Shown here in pieces: positions 8,160 to 14,703 of a stretch of 38,852 bases of DNA (its first letter is position 1; each line of letters starts with the position of its first letter). The notes below the pieces were generated by a model that ran no database searches, was not told the DNA's origin, and worked only from the letters and a program-made list of their open reading frames with translations. This DNA is from Bacteroidaceae bacterium (lineage in GTDB: Bacteria; Bacteroidota; Bacteroidia; Bacteroidales; Bacteroidaceae), in the NCBI GenBank assembly GCA_017617575.1, contig JAFZVY010000021.1, positions 1 to 38,852 of the forward strand. The letters are read 5' to 3'. Both the position numbers and the translations under genes were made by a program.

Positions 8160-8768
8160 ATGACATTTACAGCTAAAGCAAACCCAATATTTGAGCAGGT
8201 AATCAGAGATTATCATCTTACTGATAATGTTGATACTCCAATCAATAATCCTTACAAGCCAGGTGAGATTGAGTATGACCTTTACGTAAAAAATTGGATT
8301 GATACGGTGCAGTGGCATCTTGAGGATATTATTCGTGATCCACAGATTGACCCTATTGAGGCTCTTCAGTTGAAGCGTCGCATAGACAAGAGCAATCAGG
8401 ACCGTACTGACCTCGTGGAGCGTATTGACTCTTATTTCTACTCACTCTATTCTGGGGTTAAAGTTCAGGATAACGCTACTATCAACACTGAGTCACCAGC
8501 ATGGGCAATCGACCGCTTGAGCATCCTTGCTCTCAAGATTTACCACATGCAGGAGCAGGTTGACCGTAAGGATGCTTCTGCTGAGCACATCAAGGCTTGC
8601 AAGGCTAAGCTCGACGTGCTTCTTGAGCAGAAGAAGGATCTTTCAAGTGCTATTGACGACCTCCTTGCAGACATCGAGGCAGGCAGAAAGTACATGAAGG
8701 TCTATAAGCAGATGAAGATGTACAACGACCCAAGCACCAATCCTATCCTCTACGGAAAGAAGAATTAG
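8160..8768 (+). CDS. DUF4254 domain-containing protein
   Basis: A 202-residue soluble, mainly helical protein with no signal peptide. The pattern YHLTDNVDTPINNPY, QWHLEDIIRDPQIDP, LKRRIDKSNQDRTDLVERID and the helical C-terminus fit the DUF4254 family, found in Bacteroidetes next to sugar-transfer genes. Its biochemical role is not known to me; its steady pairing with glycosyltransferases suggests it helps surface-glycan assembly. The next gene is a GT4 glycosyltransferase 93 bases downstream on the same strand, probably in the same transcript. A hairpin overlaps its stop codon and could attenuate the downstream gene. Confidence 0.85.
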   Translation: MTFTAKANPIFEQVIRDYHLTDNVDTPINNPYKPGEIEYDLYVKNWIDTVQWHLEDIIRDPQIDPIEALQLKRRIDKSNQDRTDLVERIDSYFYSLYSGVKVQDNATINTESPAWAIDRLSILALKIYHMQEQVDRKDASAEHIKACKAKLDVLLEQKKDLSSAIDDLLADIEAGRKYMKVYKQMKMYNDPSTNPILYGKKN

Positions 8769-8795
8769 AATTTAGCGAAACTGGATTCTAATTCT
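8761..8795 (+). other. Hairpin overlapping the DUF4254 stop codon
   Basis: The arms AGAATTAGAAT (8761-8771) and ATTCTAATTCT (8785-8795) are perfectly complementary over 11 bp. The left arm contains the TAG stop (8766-8768). No T-run follows, so it is more likely an mRNA end-stabiliser or partial attenuator than a terminator. Confidence 0.5.
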
Positions 8796-8861
8796 CAAAT
8801 CATAAGTCGATAAGTTGTGACAAGATACATCGATTATAAATTTGAAAATTAAATTCAAGTT

Positions 8862-10013
8862 ATGAACATCGGTTTTGACGCTAAACGTCTTTATAACAAC
8901 TTCACAGGTTTGGGCAACCATAGCCGAACTACAATAGACATTCTCACGGAATATTTCCCTGAGAATGCCTATTTTTTGTACACTCCCAAGGCACCTAAGA
9001 TGAATGATGCATCGGGCGTGGGAGCATACCTCAACAAGAGGTATTGCAGTACGGTTACTCCTAACGGATTGCTCAAAGGCTCTCTGTGGCGCACCTTTGG
9101 TATTCCTAAGAACCTGAAGCGTGACGGCATAGACCTGTTTCACGGTCTCAGCAACGAGTTGCCTGTGGGCATTCGCAAGAGTGGTGTGCCAAGCGTTGTG
9201 ACAATCCATGACGTGGCTTTCCGCACGTTCACGGACATGTACCATTGGCAAGACCGTAAGATATACGACCTCAAGTGGCGTCATGCCGTCAAGAATGCTG
9301 ACCGCATCATAGCTATAAGCGAATGTACGAAACAGGACATCCTGCGTTTCTACGATGTGGACGAGAGCAAGATTGATGTTGTCTATCAACCTGTGGCTCC
9401 ACGATTCTATGAGGAAAATGAGGAATGTGAGTCTTGCAAATCAGAACTCATAGCTCAAAACCCAGAACTCTTGGGAGGCTTCCTTCTGTATGTCGGTTCA
9501 ATCAACTCACGCAAGAACCTGTTGGGAGTGGTAAAGGCCATTGAGCTTTTGCCTAAGGACCTTCAGATTCCGCTGGTAGTGGTAGGTGGCGGACGTGAAT
9601 ACAAGGAAGAGGTGAAGCGTTACATTGCCGAGCATAATATGGAGCATCTTGTCATCTTCCCTAAGAAGAGGGTGGACGACGAAGAGTTGAGGCAACTCTA
9701 TGGCAAGGCAAAGGCTTTTGTCTATCCAAGTTTCTACGAGGGATTCGGATTGCCAGTAGTCGAGGCTCTTCTCAGCCATTGTCCTGTGGTGACAAGTAAC
9801 GTGAGCAGTCTTCCAGAGGCAGGAGGTCCTTATTCCTTGCAGGCAAATCCAGCGAGCGTAGAGGACATACGAGACAAGATAGCAACCGTACTTACAGATG
9901 ACATACTTTGTGGCAAGATGATTTCCGGAGGTTATGAGTATGCCATGAACACCTTCCATCCAAAGGTACTTGCAGAAAGACTCATGTCCGTTTATGAAAG
10001 AGTATGTAAGTGA
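8862..10013 (+). CDS. Glycosyltransferase family 4 (group 1)
   Basis: A 383-residue GT-B enzyme. The N-terminal half has NIGFDAKRLYNNFTGLGNHS and an acceptor-side TIHDVAF motif. The C-terminal nucleotide-sugar half has VGSINSRKNL, VVVGGG and the signature YPSFYEGFGLPVVEAL, whose Glu residues bind the donor. This arrangement is typical of mannosyl- or rhamnosyl-type GT4 enzymes of glycan assembly. It is cytosolic or peripheral to the inner membrane and uses a nucleotide sugar; the exact sugar is not predictable. It shares a likely transcript with DUF4254 and is followed at once by an octamer array instead of a clear terminator. Confidence 0.88.
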   Translation: MNIGFDAKRLYNNFTGLGNHSRTTIDILTEYFPENAYFLYTPKAPKMNDASGVGAYLNKRYCSTVTPNGLLKGSLWRTFGIPKNLKRDGIDLFHGLSNELPVGIRKSGVPSVVTIHDVAFRTFTDMYHWQDRKIYDLKWRHAVKNADRIIAISECTKQDILRFYDVDESKIDVVYQPVAPRFYEENEECESCKSELIAQNPELLGGFLLYVGSINSRKNLLGVVKAIELLPKDLQIPLVVVGGGREYKEEVKRYIAEHNMEHLVIFPKKRVDDEELRQLYGKAKAFVYPSFYEGFGLPVVEALLSHCPVVTSNVSSLPEAGGPYSLQANPASVEDIRDKIATVLTDDILCGKMISGGYEYAMNTFHPKVLAERLMSVYERVCK

Positions 10014-10016
10014 TGA

Positions 10017-10056
10017 GTTTTTGAGTTTGTCAGTTTTTAGGTTTTTAAGTTCTTGC
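10017..10056. repeat. Five-unit 8-bp array (GTTTTTRR type)
   Basis: Five octamers in register start three bases after the GT4 stop codon; GTTTTTGA, GTTTTTAG and GTTTTTAA are among them. The same words form longer arrays at 35497-35580 and 37298-37329. Unlike those, no inverted counterpart follows here. Confidence 0.7.
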
Positions 10057-10136
10057 GCATAAATGAAATGTAGAGTTCTAAAAACAGAGACATGGCGAAG
10101 ACTAACCGTATAGAGTTCAAATAAAAACCATTTTTA

Positions 10137-10168
10137 TTTGACTGTTTGCAATATTAGTTTTAACTTTG
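10137..10168 (+). promoter_or_regulatory. Promoter of the toxin-antitoxin operon
   Basis: TTTG (10137-10140), 20 bases, then TAACTTTG (10161-10168): an exact Bacteroidetes-type promoter 31 bases before the antitoxin start. Confidence 0.8.
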
Positions 10169-10199
10169 CCAACATAAAAAACATAAAACTTAAAGGATT

Positions 10200-10457
10200 A
10201 TGACAGCAGTACAGTTGAATGCGGAGGTACTCCGTGCCATTAACGACATATCAGATGACGAAACCTTGATGAACAAGGTGCTTAAATACATAAAGAAGCT
10301 TACAGCAAAGAAGGAAGATCCAACGTTGATGACAAAGGAAGAATTCTTTGCCAAGATAGAGCGTGCTGAGCAACAGTATGCCAGAGGTGAATATACAACA
10401 CAGTTACCTGGGGAATCCGTATCTGATATGCTAAAAAGATGTGGTTATGAAGTATGA
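10200..10457 (+). CDS. Type II antitoxin of a YoeB/Txe-like pair
   Basis: An 85-residue, highly charged helical protein with no signal peptide. It begins MTAVQLNAEVLRAINDIS and carries the stretch LMTKEEFFAKIERAEQQYARG, common in Bacteroidales antitoxins coupled to YoeB-like toxins. Its C-terminus (ESVSDMLKRCGYEV) is likely the toxin-binding tail. It overlaps the toxin start, the standard arrangement for translationally coupled modules. By family, antitoxin and complex should repress the promoter; no operator palindrome was obvious by eye. Confidence 0.8.
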   Translation: MTAVQLNAEVLRAINDISDDETLMNKVLKYIKKLTAKKEDPTLMTKEEFFAKIERAEQQYARGEYTTQLPGESVSDMLKRCGYEV

Positions 10458-10722
10458 AATAAGATATACTCCAGAAGCCAATATTGGATTGGCAAAATTG
10501 GAGAAGTACGAGCCTAAAGCTTTTGCCAAGGCTATGCGTTTCCTCGAAGAACTTCGTGAGCATCCCAAAACTGGCACAGGACACCCAGAGCCTTTGAAAG
10601 GGAAACCCGAAGGACGCTGGAGTCGTGAAATAACAAAGAAGCATCGCTTGGTGTACCGAATACATGACGAAGAGGTTATTGTCCTCGTTCTTACCGCCTA
10701 TGGACATTATGATGACAAATAG
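10447..10722 (+). CDS. YoeB/Txe-family mRNA interferase toxin
   Basis: A 91-residue protein of the RelE/YoeB ribosome-dependent mRNA endonuclease superfamily. HPEPLKG (E48), WSREITKKHRLVYRI (R60, R67) and the C-terminal GHYDDK (H87, Y88) line up with the catalytic Glu, Arg and terminal His-Tyr of E. coli YoeB. I chose the ATG at 10447, overlapping the antitoxin stop by 11 bases; a GTG two codons upstream at 10441 is the alternative. The length is normal, all key residues are present, and the toxin looks intact. A strong hairpin terminator follows. Confidence 0.88.
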   Translation: MKYEIRYTPEANIGLAKLEKYEPKAFAKAMRFLEELREHPKTGTGHPEPLKGKPEGRWSREITKKHRLVYRIHDEEVIVLVLTAYGHYDDK

Positions 10723-10744
10723 CACTAATTTATTAGGCAAACAT

Positions 10745-10781
10745 TAATCCCTCACAGCGTACAAAACGTTGTGAGGGATTA
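10745..10781. terminator. Hairpin terminator between convergent operons
   Basis: The 12-bp arms TAATCCCTCACA (10745-10756) and TGTGAGGGATTA (10770-10781) pair perfectly. It serves the toxin-antitoxin operon and lies 56 bases beyond the end of the convergent lipoprotein gene; T-tracts on either side are weak. Confidence 0.7.
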
Positions 10782-10836
10782 TTGTTGATGTTTTTGTCTT
10801 ACTATTAGTGACGTGCCTATCATTAGTTTTATTGGC

Positions 10837-11409
10837 TTATTGTCTCAATTTACCTTTATCTTCAAGATATTTAATGAACTTATTCCATTGGGCAGTACGT
10901 AGAATACGATTGTTTACTGTCAATTCTGCATCTGCAAATTGCTGTGGATAGCAGTCGAGCAGGAAGAAACCTACATCTGTCTTCTCATCACCTTCCAAAG
11001 TCCATTCGTAGTATAGAACAAGGTCGAAATAAGTACGTGAATCTGTTGGATTGACGAGATTGTCAACACAGAACAAAACTTCATCTCCCAGACGGAACTC
11101 GATACGGTCTAATGCGCTTAGTCGCTCGCTTATGACGTCAGATGAAATATTAAAACGAATCTCACGTGTGTTTACATTAAACCATTCTATTTCTTCTGAT
11201 GTAAGCACAGCTGTTTTTAAGTCAACAGAGCTTCTTGTCTCTGTTGTTACTGCATAAGCTGCAAGTTCGCCAAGGTTCTCCACTTGAGGTGTATTGTCAA
11301 TACCATCCTCCATAATACCATCTTCATTGTTGCAAGCTACAAAGAGCGTTGCAAGGCTGGTAATAGCTATCGCCATTAGCCAGATACTGTTCTTAATGTT
11401 CTTTTTCAT
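10837..11409 (-). CDS. Lipoprotein in the sigma-factor/barrel operon
   Basis: A 190-residue lipoprotein that I do not recognise as a named family. A basic N-terminus (MKKNIKN), a hydrophobic stretch and the lipobox LFVACN (Cys near residue 26) are followed by an acidic segment (NNEDGIMEDGIDN), as in surface-exported Bacteroidetes lipoproteins. The rest looks like a beta-rich globular domain. It is the last gene of the minus-strand operon, 68 bases after the sigma-region-4/barrel reading frame and without a promoter of its own that I can see. It could be a surface partner or ligand of the barrel, or simply a target gene. Confidence 0.7.
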   Translation of the reverse strand: MKKNIKNSIWLMAIAITSLATLFVACNNEDGIMEDGIDNTPQVENLGELAAYAVTTETRSSVDLKTAVLTSEEIEWFNVNTREIRFNISSDVISERLSALDRIEFRLGDEVLFCVDNLVNPTDSRTYFDLVLYYEWTLEGDEKTDVGFFLLDCYPQQFADAELTVNNRILRTAQWNKFIKYLEDKGKLRQ

Positions 11410-11477
11410 AACTACTCATACAATTTAATTGTGTCTTTACTCTATTAGTCTATAAAACATCAAAAAGACTGCATGTG

Positions 11478-12866
11478 TTACCACGTAAATCTTACACCCA
11501 GTGGTAGAGTTATTGTAAATGGATGTTCCGTGAAGTATGTCTCTATGCTACTATTTGTCGGAATGTTGTATTGCAGGTTTGGTTCTGCAAATATGCTTAT
11601 GTTTCGTGTGAAGTTGTATTGCACTCCCAGTCCTGTATTTACCGTCCATTGTAATGGCGTATGAATACTTGCCTTTTCTGTATCTGATAATTTATTATGT
11701 ATGTAATAATCCTTGTTGAGTGACGAATTAACAGGAATGTTCATAGTCACTCCCATGCTTCCATATATGCCCCATGTGTTTCGCTCGTACATATTGACGA
11801 AACCTTTCATTGGTATGCCAATGTAATGGATTCTCTGATGTTCTTGGATGATGTTGCCATCTGTTCCCAACTCGAAGTCTGAACATAAACGACTATAGTT
11901 CATTCCTGATTCCACACTAAATTGTTTACTTAGATTGTACTTCAATGCAAAAGACCATGTCGTTGGCATATAATGATGGCTTGCCCTTATAATCTTATCA
12001 TCTCCTGGTTGGTTTGCATTATTTAATGCAATCTTTACAACTACAATACGAGAACGCGAGCCTACATCCGTTGGTTGGTTTGCCAAATATATTGCATAAT
12101 CTCTCCAGTTGTCAAAAGAAACAGAAGATGGCTGCTCACCTGTTGGTGCTGTAGCTTGCTTTTCTGTTATGATATAAGGACGTTCTTGCCTTGTATCACC
12201 TAACCCTCCAGAATATGCAAGTCTAAGTGAGAGCCTATTCTTTTCATAATCGTTGAAAATGGCTTTTTGCTTAAACGATTCAGCAATGTTTTGTTTTGGA
12301 AGTTGAATCTTCTTTATTACATGAATCGTATTGAGTGACTCATTCTCACATGAGGAGTCTTGACTGATTGTGTCCGCTTCACTATTGTTGTTTATAGCGT
12401 TAACCGCAACTGTATCTTTTTCCTGCACAATTGCAGACCTTGAAGTACTTATTGTACTTGTCATGTACCTATGACTGTTTGGCCTCATCACTTGTAATTT
12501 GGAATGCTGTTCTTTGTGACTCTTTTCTTGTTTACTTGCAATTTTCTTCTTGTCCTTGGTGACTTCAGATTCTTTCTTAAGCAGAACAATTGTAAATGGA
12601 ACAAGTAGAATCAAGAGTATAGGGCTATACTTCATCATCATCTTTCGCAACATTTTCTTTGCTCTTGCGAGTTGGGATGATGACGAATGTGCTTCTATAC
12701 CTAATAAATTAGCGATTTCTTTGTGTGTCATGTCTTCAAAAACAGAAAGACGTAACACCTTACCATAGCCTTCGGGTAATTTCCCAATTAGTTTTATTAC
12801 CTCGCCAATTGGGATTCCCTTTATTTCTTTTTCATTGGATTCTTCTATCAAAGATTCTGCCACCAT
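11478..12866 (-). CDS. Sigma-70 region 4 fused to a membrane helix and an outer-membrane beta-barrel
   Basis: A 462-residue frame. Residues of about 18-76 are sigma-70 region 4: GEVIKLIGKLPEGYGKVL, then the helix-turn-helix MTHKEIANLLGIEAHSSSSQ and LARAKKMLRKM. Directly after comes one hydrophobic helix (about 81-96), then a Lys/Ser/Asn-rich, probably disordered linker (97-205). Residues of about 211-462 have alternating beta-strand pattern (LSLRLAYSGG, SVESGMNYSRL, WTVNTGLGVQYNF) and end TLPLGVRFTW, an outer-membrane barrel C-terminus. Region 2 lies just upstream in another frame, so this should be the second part of one sigma protein. The region-4 frame is open upstream to 12896, past the first ATG, which supports a frameshifted single gene. 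Predicted topology: DNA-binding part in the cytoplasm, linker in the periplasm, barrel in the outer membrane. Confidence 0.75.
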   Translation of the reverse strand: MVAESLIEESNEKEIKGIPIGEVIKLIGKLPEGYGKVLRLSVFEDMTHKEIANLLGIEAHSSSSQLARAKKMLRKMMMKYSPILLILLVPFTIVLLKKESEVTKDKKKIASKQEKSHKEQHSKLQVMRPNSHRYMTSTISTSRSAIVQEKDTVAVNAINNNSEADTISQDSSCENESLNTIHVIKKIQLPKQNIAESFKQKAIFNDYEKNRLSLRLAYSGGLGDTRQERPYIITEKQATAPTGEQPSSVSFDNWRDYAIYLANQPTDVGSRSRIVVVKIALNNANQPGDDKIIRASHHYMPTTWSFALKYNLSKQFSVESGMNYSRLCSDFELGTDGNIIQEHQRIHYIGIPMKGFVNMYERNTWGIYGSMGVTMNIPVNSSLNKDYYIHNKLSDTEKASIHTPLQWTVNTGLGVQYNFTRNISIFAEPNLQYNIPTNSSIETYFTEHPFTITLPLGVRFTW

Positions 12867-12874
12867 AGTTTCCT

Positions 12875-13156
12875 CTATGGAAGTGGCATGATGTTTTTAT
12901 GTTCTTCTTTATATTTATATGCGATATTCCTTGTTATGGACATCATCCATCCTTCAGCTTTGTCATTATCACGTAATTTGTCAAGGGAAGTGAAAATGAT
13001 GACAAAAGAATCATGTATTATGTCGTTTATGGCTTGCTCGTCGGAAATGTAACGTCGGCACACATTTCGCATCTTGCTTACGTTAGCATTATATAGTTCT
13101 CCGAGAGCATCAGCATCTCCTTGCCTACACCTTTCTATCAGTTCTGCTATCTCCAT
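12875..13156 (-). pseudogene. Sigma-70 (ECF) region 2, separated from region 4 by a frameshift
   Basis: A 93-residue frame beginning MEIAELIERCRQGDADALGEL, the classic ECF sigma start, followed by DEQAINDIIHDSFVIIFTSL and GWMMSITRNIAYKYKEEH, the core-binding and -10-recognition helices. It ends at TAG 12875-12877 just where region 4 should begin. Region 4 continues in the -1 frame. Between 12878 and 12896 both frames are open, and one extra base there (for example in the five-A run, 12894-12898) would join them into one protein of about 560 residues. It may be a true loss, a programmed frameshift or a sequencing indel. No TAnnTTTG box was seen in the roughly 100 bases upstream, so transcription may depend on another sigma factor or on itself. 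Confidence 0.75.
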
Positions 13157-13224
13157 CTTGATAATAATTGTTCTAATTATAGATGTACGATAATAACAAT
13201 AATGACTGCATGGGAAACGACATT

Positions 13225-13441
13225 ATTTTTGCAATCGTATGCAAAACTATACATTTACTCTCATGTACGCAAATATCTTGATGCGAAATATTGGAGAAAA
13301 AGGCATTGCCGAAGCGACACTCAAGTGTCTCCTCGCCGACTGTCGAATACCGTGTCTCAAACTAATGACAGTTTGTATAGCAGACTATTGATAGTCCGTT
13401 CGCAAACTATCGATAGTCTGAGCGACAAGAAACATGAATAG
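13225..13441. repeat. Long direct repeat, copy 1
   Basis: About 145 bases from 13225 recur from 14113 with only a few differences. Copy 1 then carries roughly 57 extra bases of palindromes, including CAAACT...AGTTTG, GACTAT-TG-ATAGTC and ACTATCGATAGT, before similarity resumes near the end. Within the shared part GACACT-CA-AGTGTC and CGAC-T-GTCG are also dyads. The plus strand has TATTTTTG (13224-13231), a possible -7 box, at its left edge. No open frame spans it. Confidence 0.75.
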
Positions 13442-13482
13442 GTTTTGTGTTAAGCGACGTACTTACCAAGAGCTAACGTCAT

Positions 13483-13867
13483 GACTTCGCTATGACACCG
13501 AAGTGACTCCAAAGTGACACCACTATGGCTCTACTATTATAGCGGAGAAATAGTAGAGAATTAGCAGAGAAATAGTAGAGACACGAAGAAATCACTACGA
13601 ATGAGCAACGGAACATGAACGAAATGCGACCTGTACAGTTGAAAAGGTTCTTTCAGTTCTTCTGACTTACGTGTTAAGTGCACCTTAGGTTTACCTTAGG
13701 TTCTCCTTCGTTTCCCTTACCAACTGAAGGGACACCTAAGGCACACCTAAGGGGAAGGTAAGGGAAAAGGGTTGAAAATACGTCGCGAACGTACTCGTAG
13801 TACGTGGCGAGCGTACAACCAGTACGCTGGTGACGTACTGAAAGTACGTTCCCCGACGTACTTACTA
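13483..13867. repeat. Gene-free array of 35 consecutive 11-bp words in one register
   Basis: The whole stretch can be cut into 35 words of 11 bp without slipping. Thirteen words (13483-13625) follow themes such as GACACCNAAGT and AATAGTAGAGA. Five weaker ones follow (13626-13680). Then 17 (13681-13867) move from NACCTTAGGTT through CTAAGGNNNAN to alternating ACGNNGNGANC and GTACNNNNAGT. Adjacent words often form dyads, for example CGTACT-CGT-AGTACG and GCGTAC-AACCA-GTACGC. There is no coding potential. Bases 13868-13947 show nothing I can name. Confidence 0.7.
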
Positions 13868-13947
13868 CAAACATCATGTTTTTTGAATCCATCTTCTGGC
13901 GAAGGCTAAATGTAACTGGAGCGTAAACGAAAAAAGGACAATAGTTA

Positions 13948-13979
13948 TTTCCCCATCATCATAAAATGTTGTAAATTTG
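13948..13979 (+). promoter_or_regulatory. Orphan promoter, duplicated from the LtaS-like gene
   Basis: TTTC (13948-13951), 20 bases, then TAAATTTG (13972-13979). The -7 box and the next 50 bases match the region before and into the LtaS-like gene (17708-17773). No long gene follows on the plus strand. Confidence 0.6.
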
Positions 13980-14040
13980 CAAAAAATATAGAACAAATGG
14001 CTGTAATTAAAAGTTTAAGGCTCTATACGTAATGAGTAAG
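13963..14040 (+). pseudogene. Truncated copy of the LtaS-like gene's leader and first codons
   Basis: The stretch resembles 17705-17773 with few changes: promoter box, leader and ATG (13997) followed by codons for MAVIKSLRLYT and a stop at 14030-14032, against MTVIKSSRLY at the intact gene. It breaks off within a dozen codons. It looks like a duplication scar, or a leader kept for its promoter. Confidence 0.7.
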
Positions 14041-14112
14041 AAAAACACTTGCACCATCTCTCTCACACTCTAAAAAACTGATTTCGCACGTAAAAACAAG
14101 TAAATAAAAACA

Positions 14113-14282
14113 ATTTTTGCAATCGTATGCAAAACTATACATTTACTCTCATGTACGCAAATATCTTGATGCGAAATATTGGAGAAAAAGGCATTGCCAA
14201 AGCGACACTCAAGTGTCTCCTCGCCGACTGTCGAATGCCGTGTCTCAACTAATGATAGTCCGAGAGACAAGATAACTGATGA
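14113..14282. repeat. Long direct repeat, copy 2
   Basis: Second copy of the 13225 repeat, 888 bases downstream. The first 144 bases are nearly identical (for example GCCAAAG for GCCGAAG). The block of extra palindromes in copy 1 is missing, and similarity resumes at a GATAGTCNGAG word. It ends next to the bidirectional terminator at 14283. Confidence 0.75.
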
Positions 14283-14322
14283 AAAAACAGGGAATGAACG
14301 CAATGGTTCATTCCCTGTTTTT
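14283..14322. terminator. Bidirectional terminator overlapping the gtrA stop
   Basis: The 17-bp arms (14283-14299 and 14306-14322) are exact complements around a 6-base loop, with an A-run on the left and a T-run on the right, so it works in both directions. The right arm contains the last codons and stop (14308-14310) of the minus-strand GtrA gene. On the plus strand it would end any transcript from the orphan promoter at 13972. Confidence 0.88.
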
Positions 14323-14703
14323 GAATACATATCTAAGTATTGTGAATTGCACGAGCATAGCCACTATCATCACGAGTGGTGGGGCAACAAGTCGATGGAT
14401 GCCCATCCACAAGAAGGCGTTGAAAAGCACTATGTGAAGTCCGAAGTTTATGCCATGACTGCAAGCAAATCCTAGGAACTTCTTGATTGTCGGAATGGTC
14501 CTGAACGTAAAATAAGACGTGAGGTAGAAATTGCCGACGAAGCTAATGAGGTATCCCGTGATGTAAGAGATGTTTTCCTCTGCCCAGAACAGCATCAGAT
14601 AGTATATGCCATAGTGGACGGCAGCGGCAATGGTTCCAATGATGCAGAAACGGATGAACTGCATTATCTTTTCGTTATTCTTTATCTCCTGTATTGTTAT
14701 CAT
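14308..14703 (-). CDS. gtrA: GtrA-family membrane protein
   Basis: A 131-residue protein with four hydrophobic helices. QFIRFCIIGTIAAAVHYGIY, SYITGYLISFVGNFYLTSYF, TFRT and the last helix before RYVFKNRE match the GtrA/DPMS3 family (PF04138), thought to help move polyprenyl-phosphate sugars across the inner membrane or to stabilise the partner transferase. It follows a GtrB-like transferase and a GT87 enzyme in the same operon, which fits that role. Its start codon shares one base with the stop of the GT87 gene (TAATG), indicating translational coupling. Its last five codons lie inside the terminator stem. Confidence 0.88.
   Translation of the reverse strand: MITIQEIKNNEKIMQFIRFCIIGTIAAAVHYGIYYLMLFWAEENISYITGYLISFVGNFYLTSYFTFRTIPTIKKFLGFACSHGINFGLHIVLFNAFLWMGIHRLVAPPLVMIVAMLVQFTILRYVFKNRE

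Noticed and set aside
12894-12898. Programmed -1 ribosomal frameshift signal in the sigma gene
   Set aside because: The A-run does not form an X-XXY-YYZ heptamer in the needed phase and no clear downstream stimulatory hairpin was seen, so a mutation or sequencing indel is simpler.
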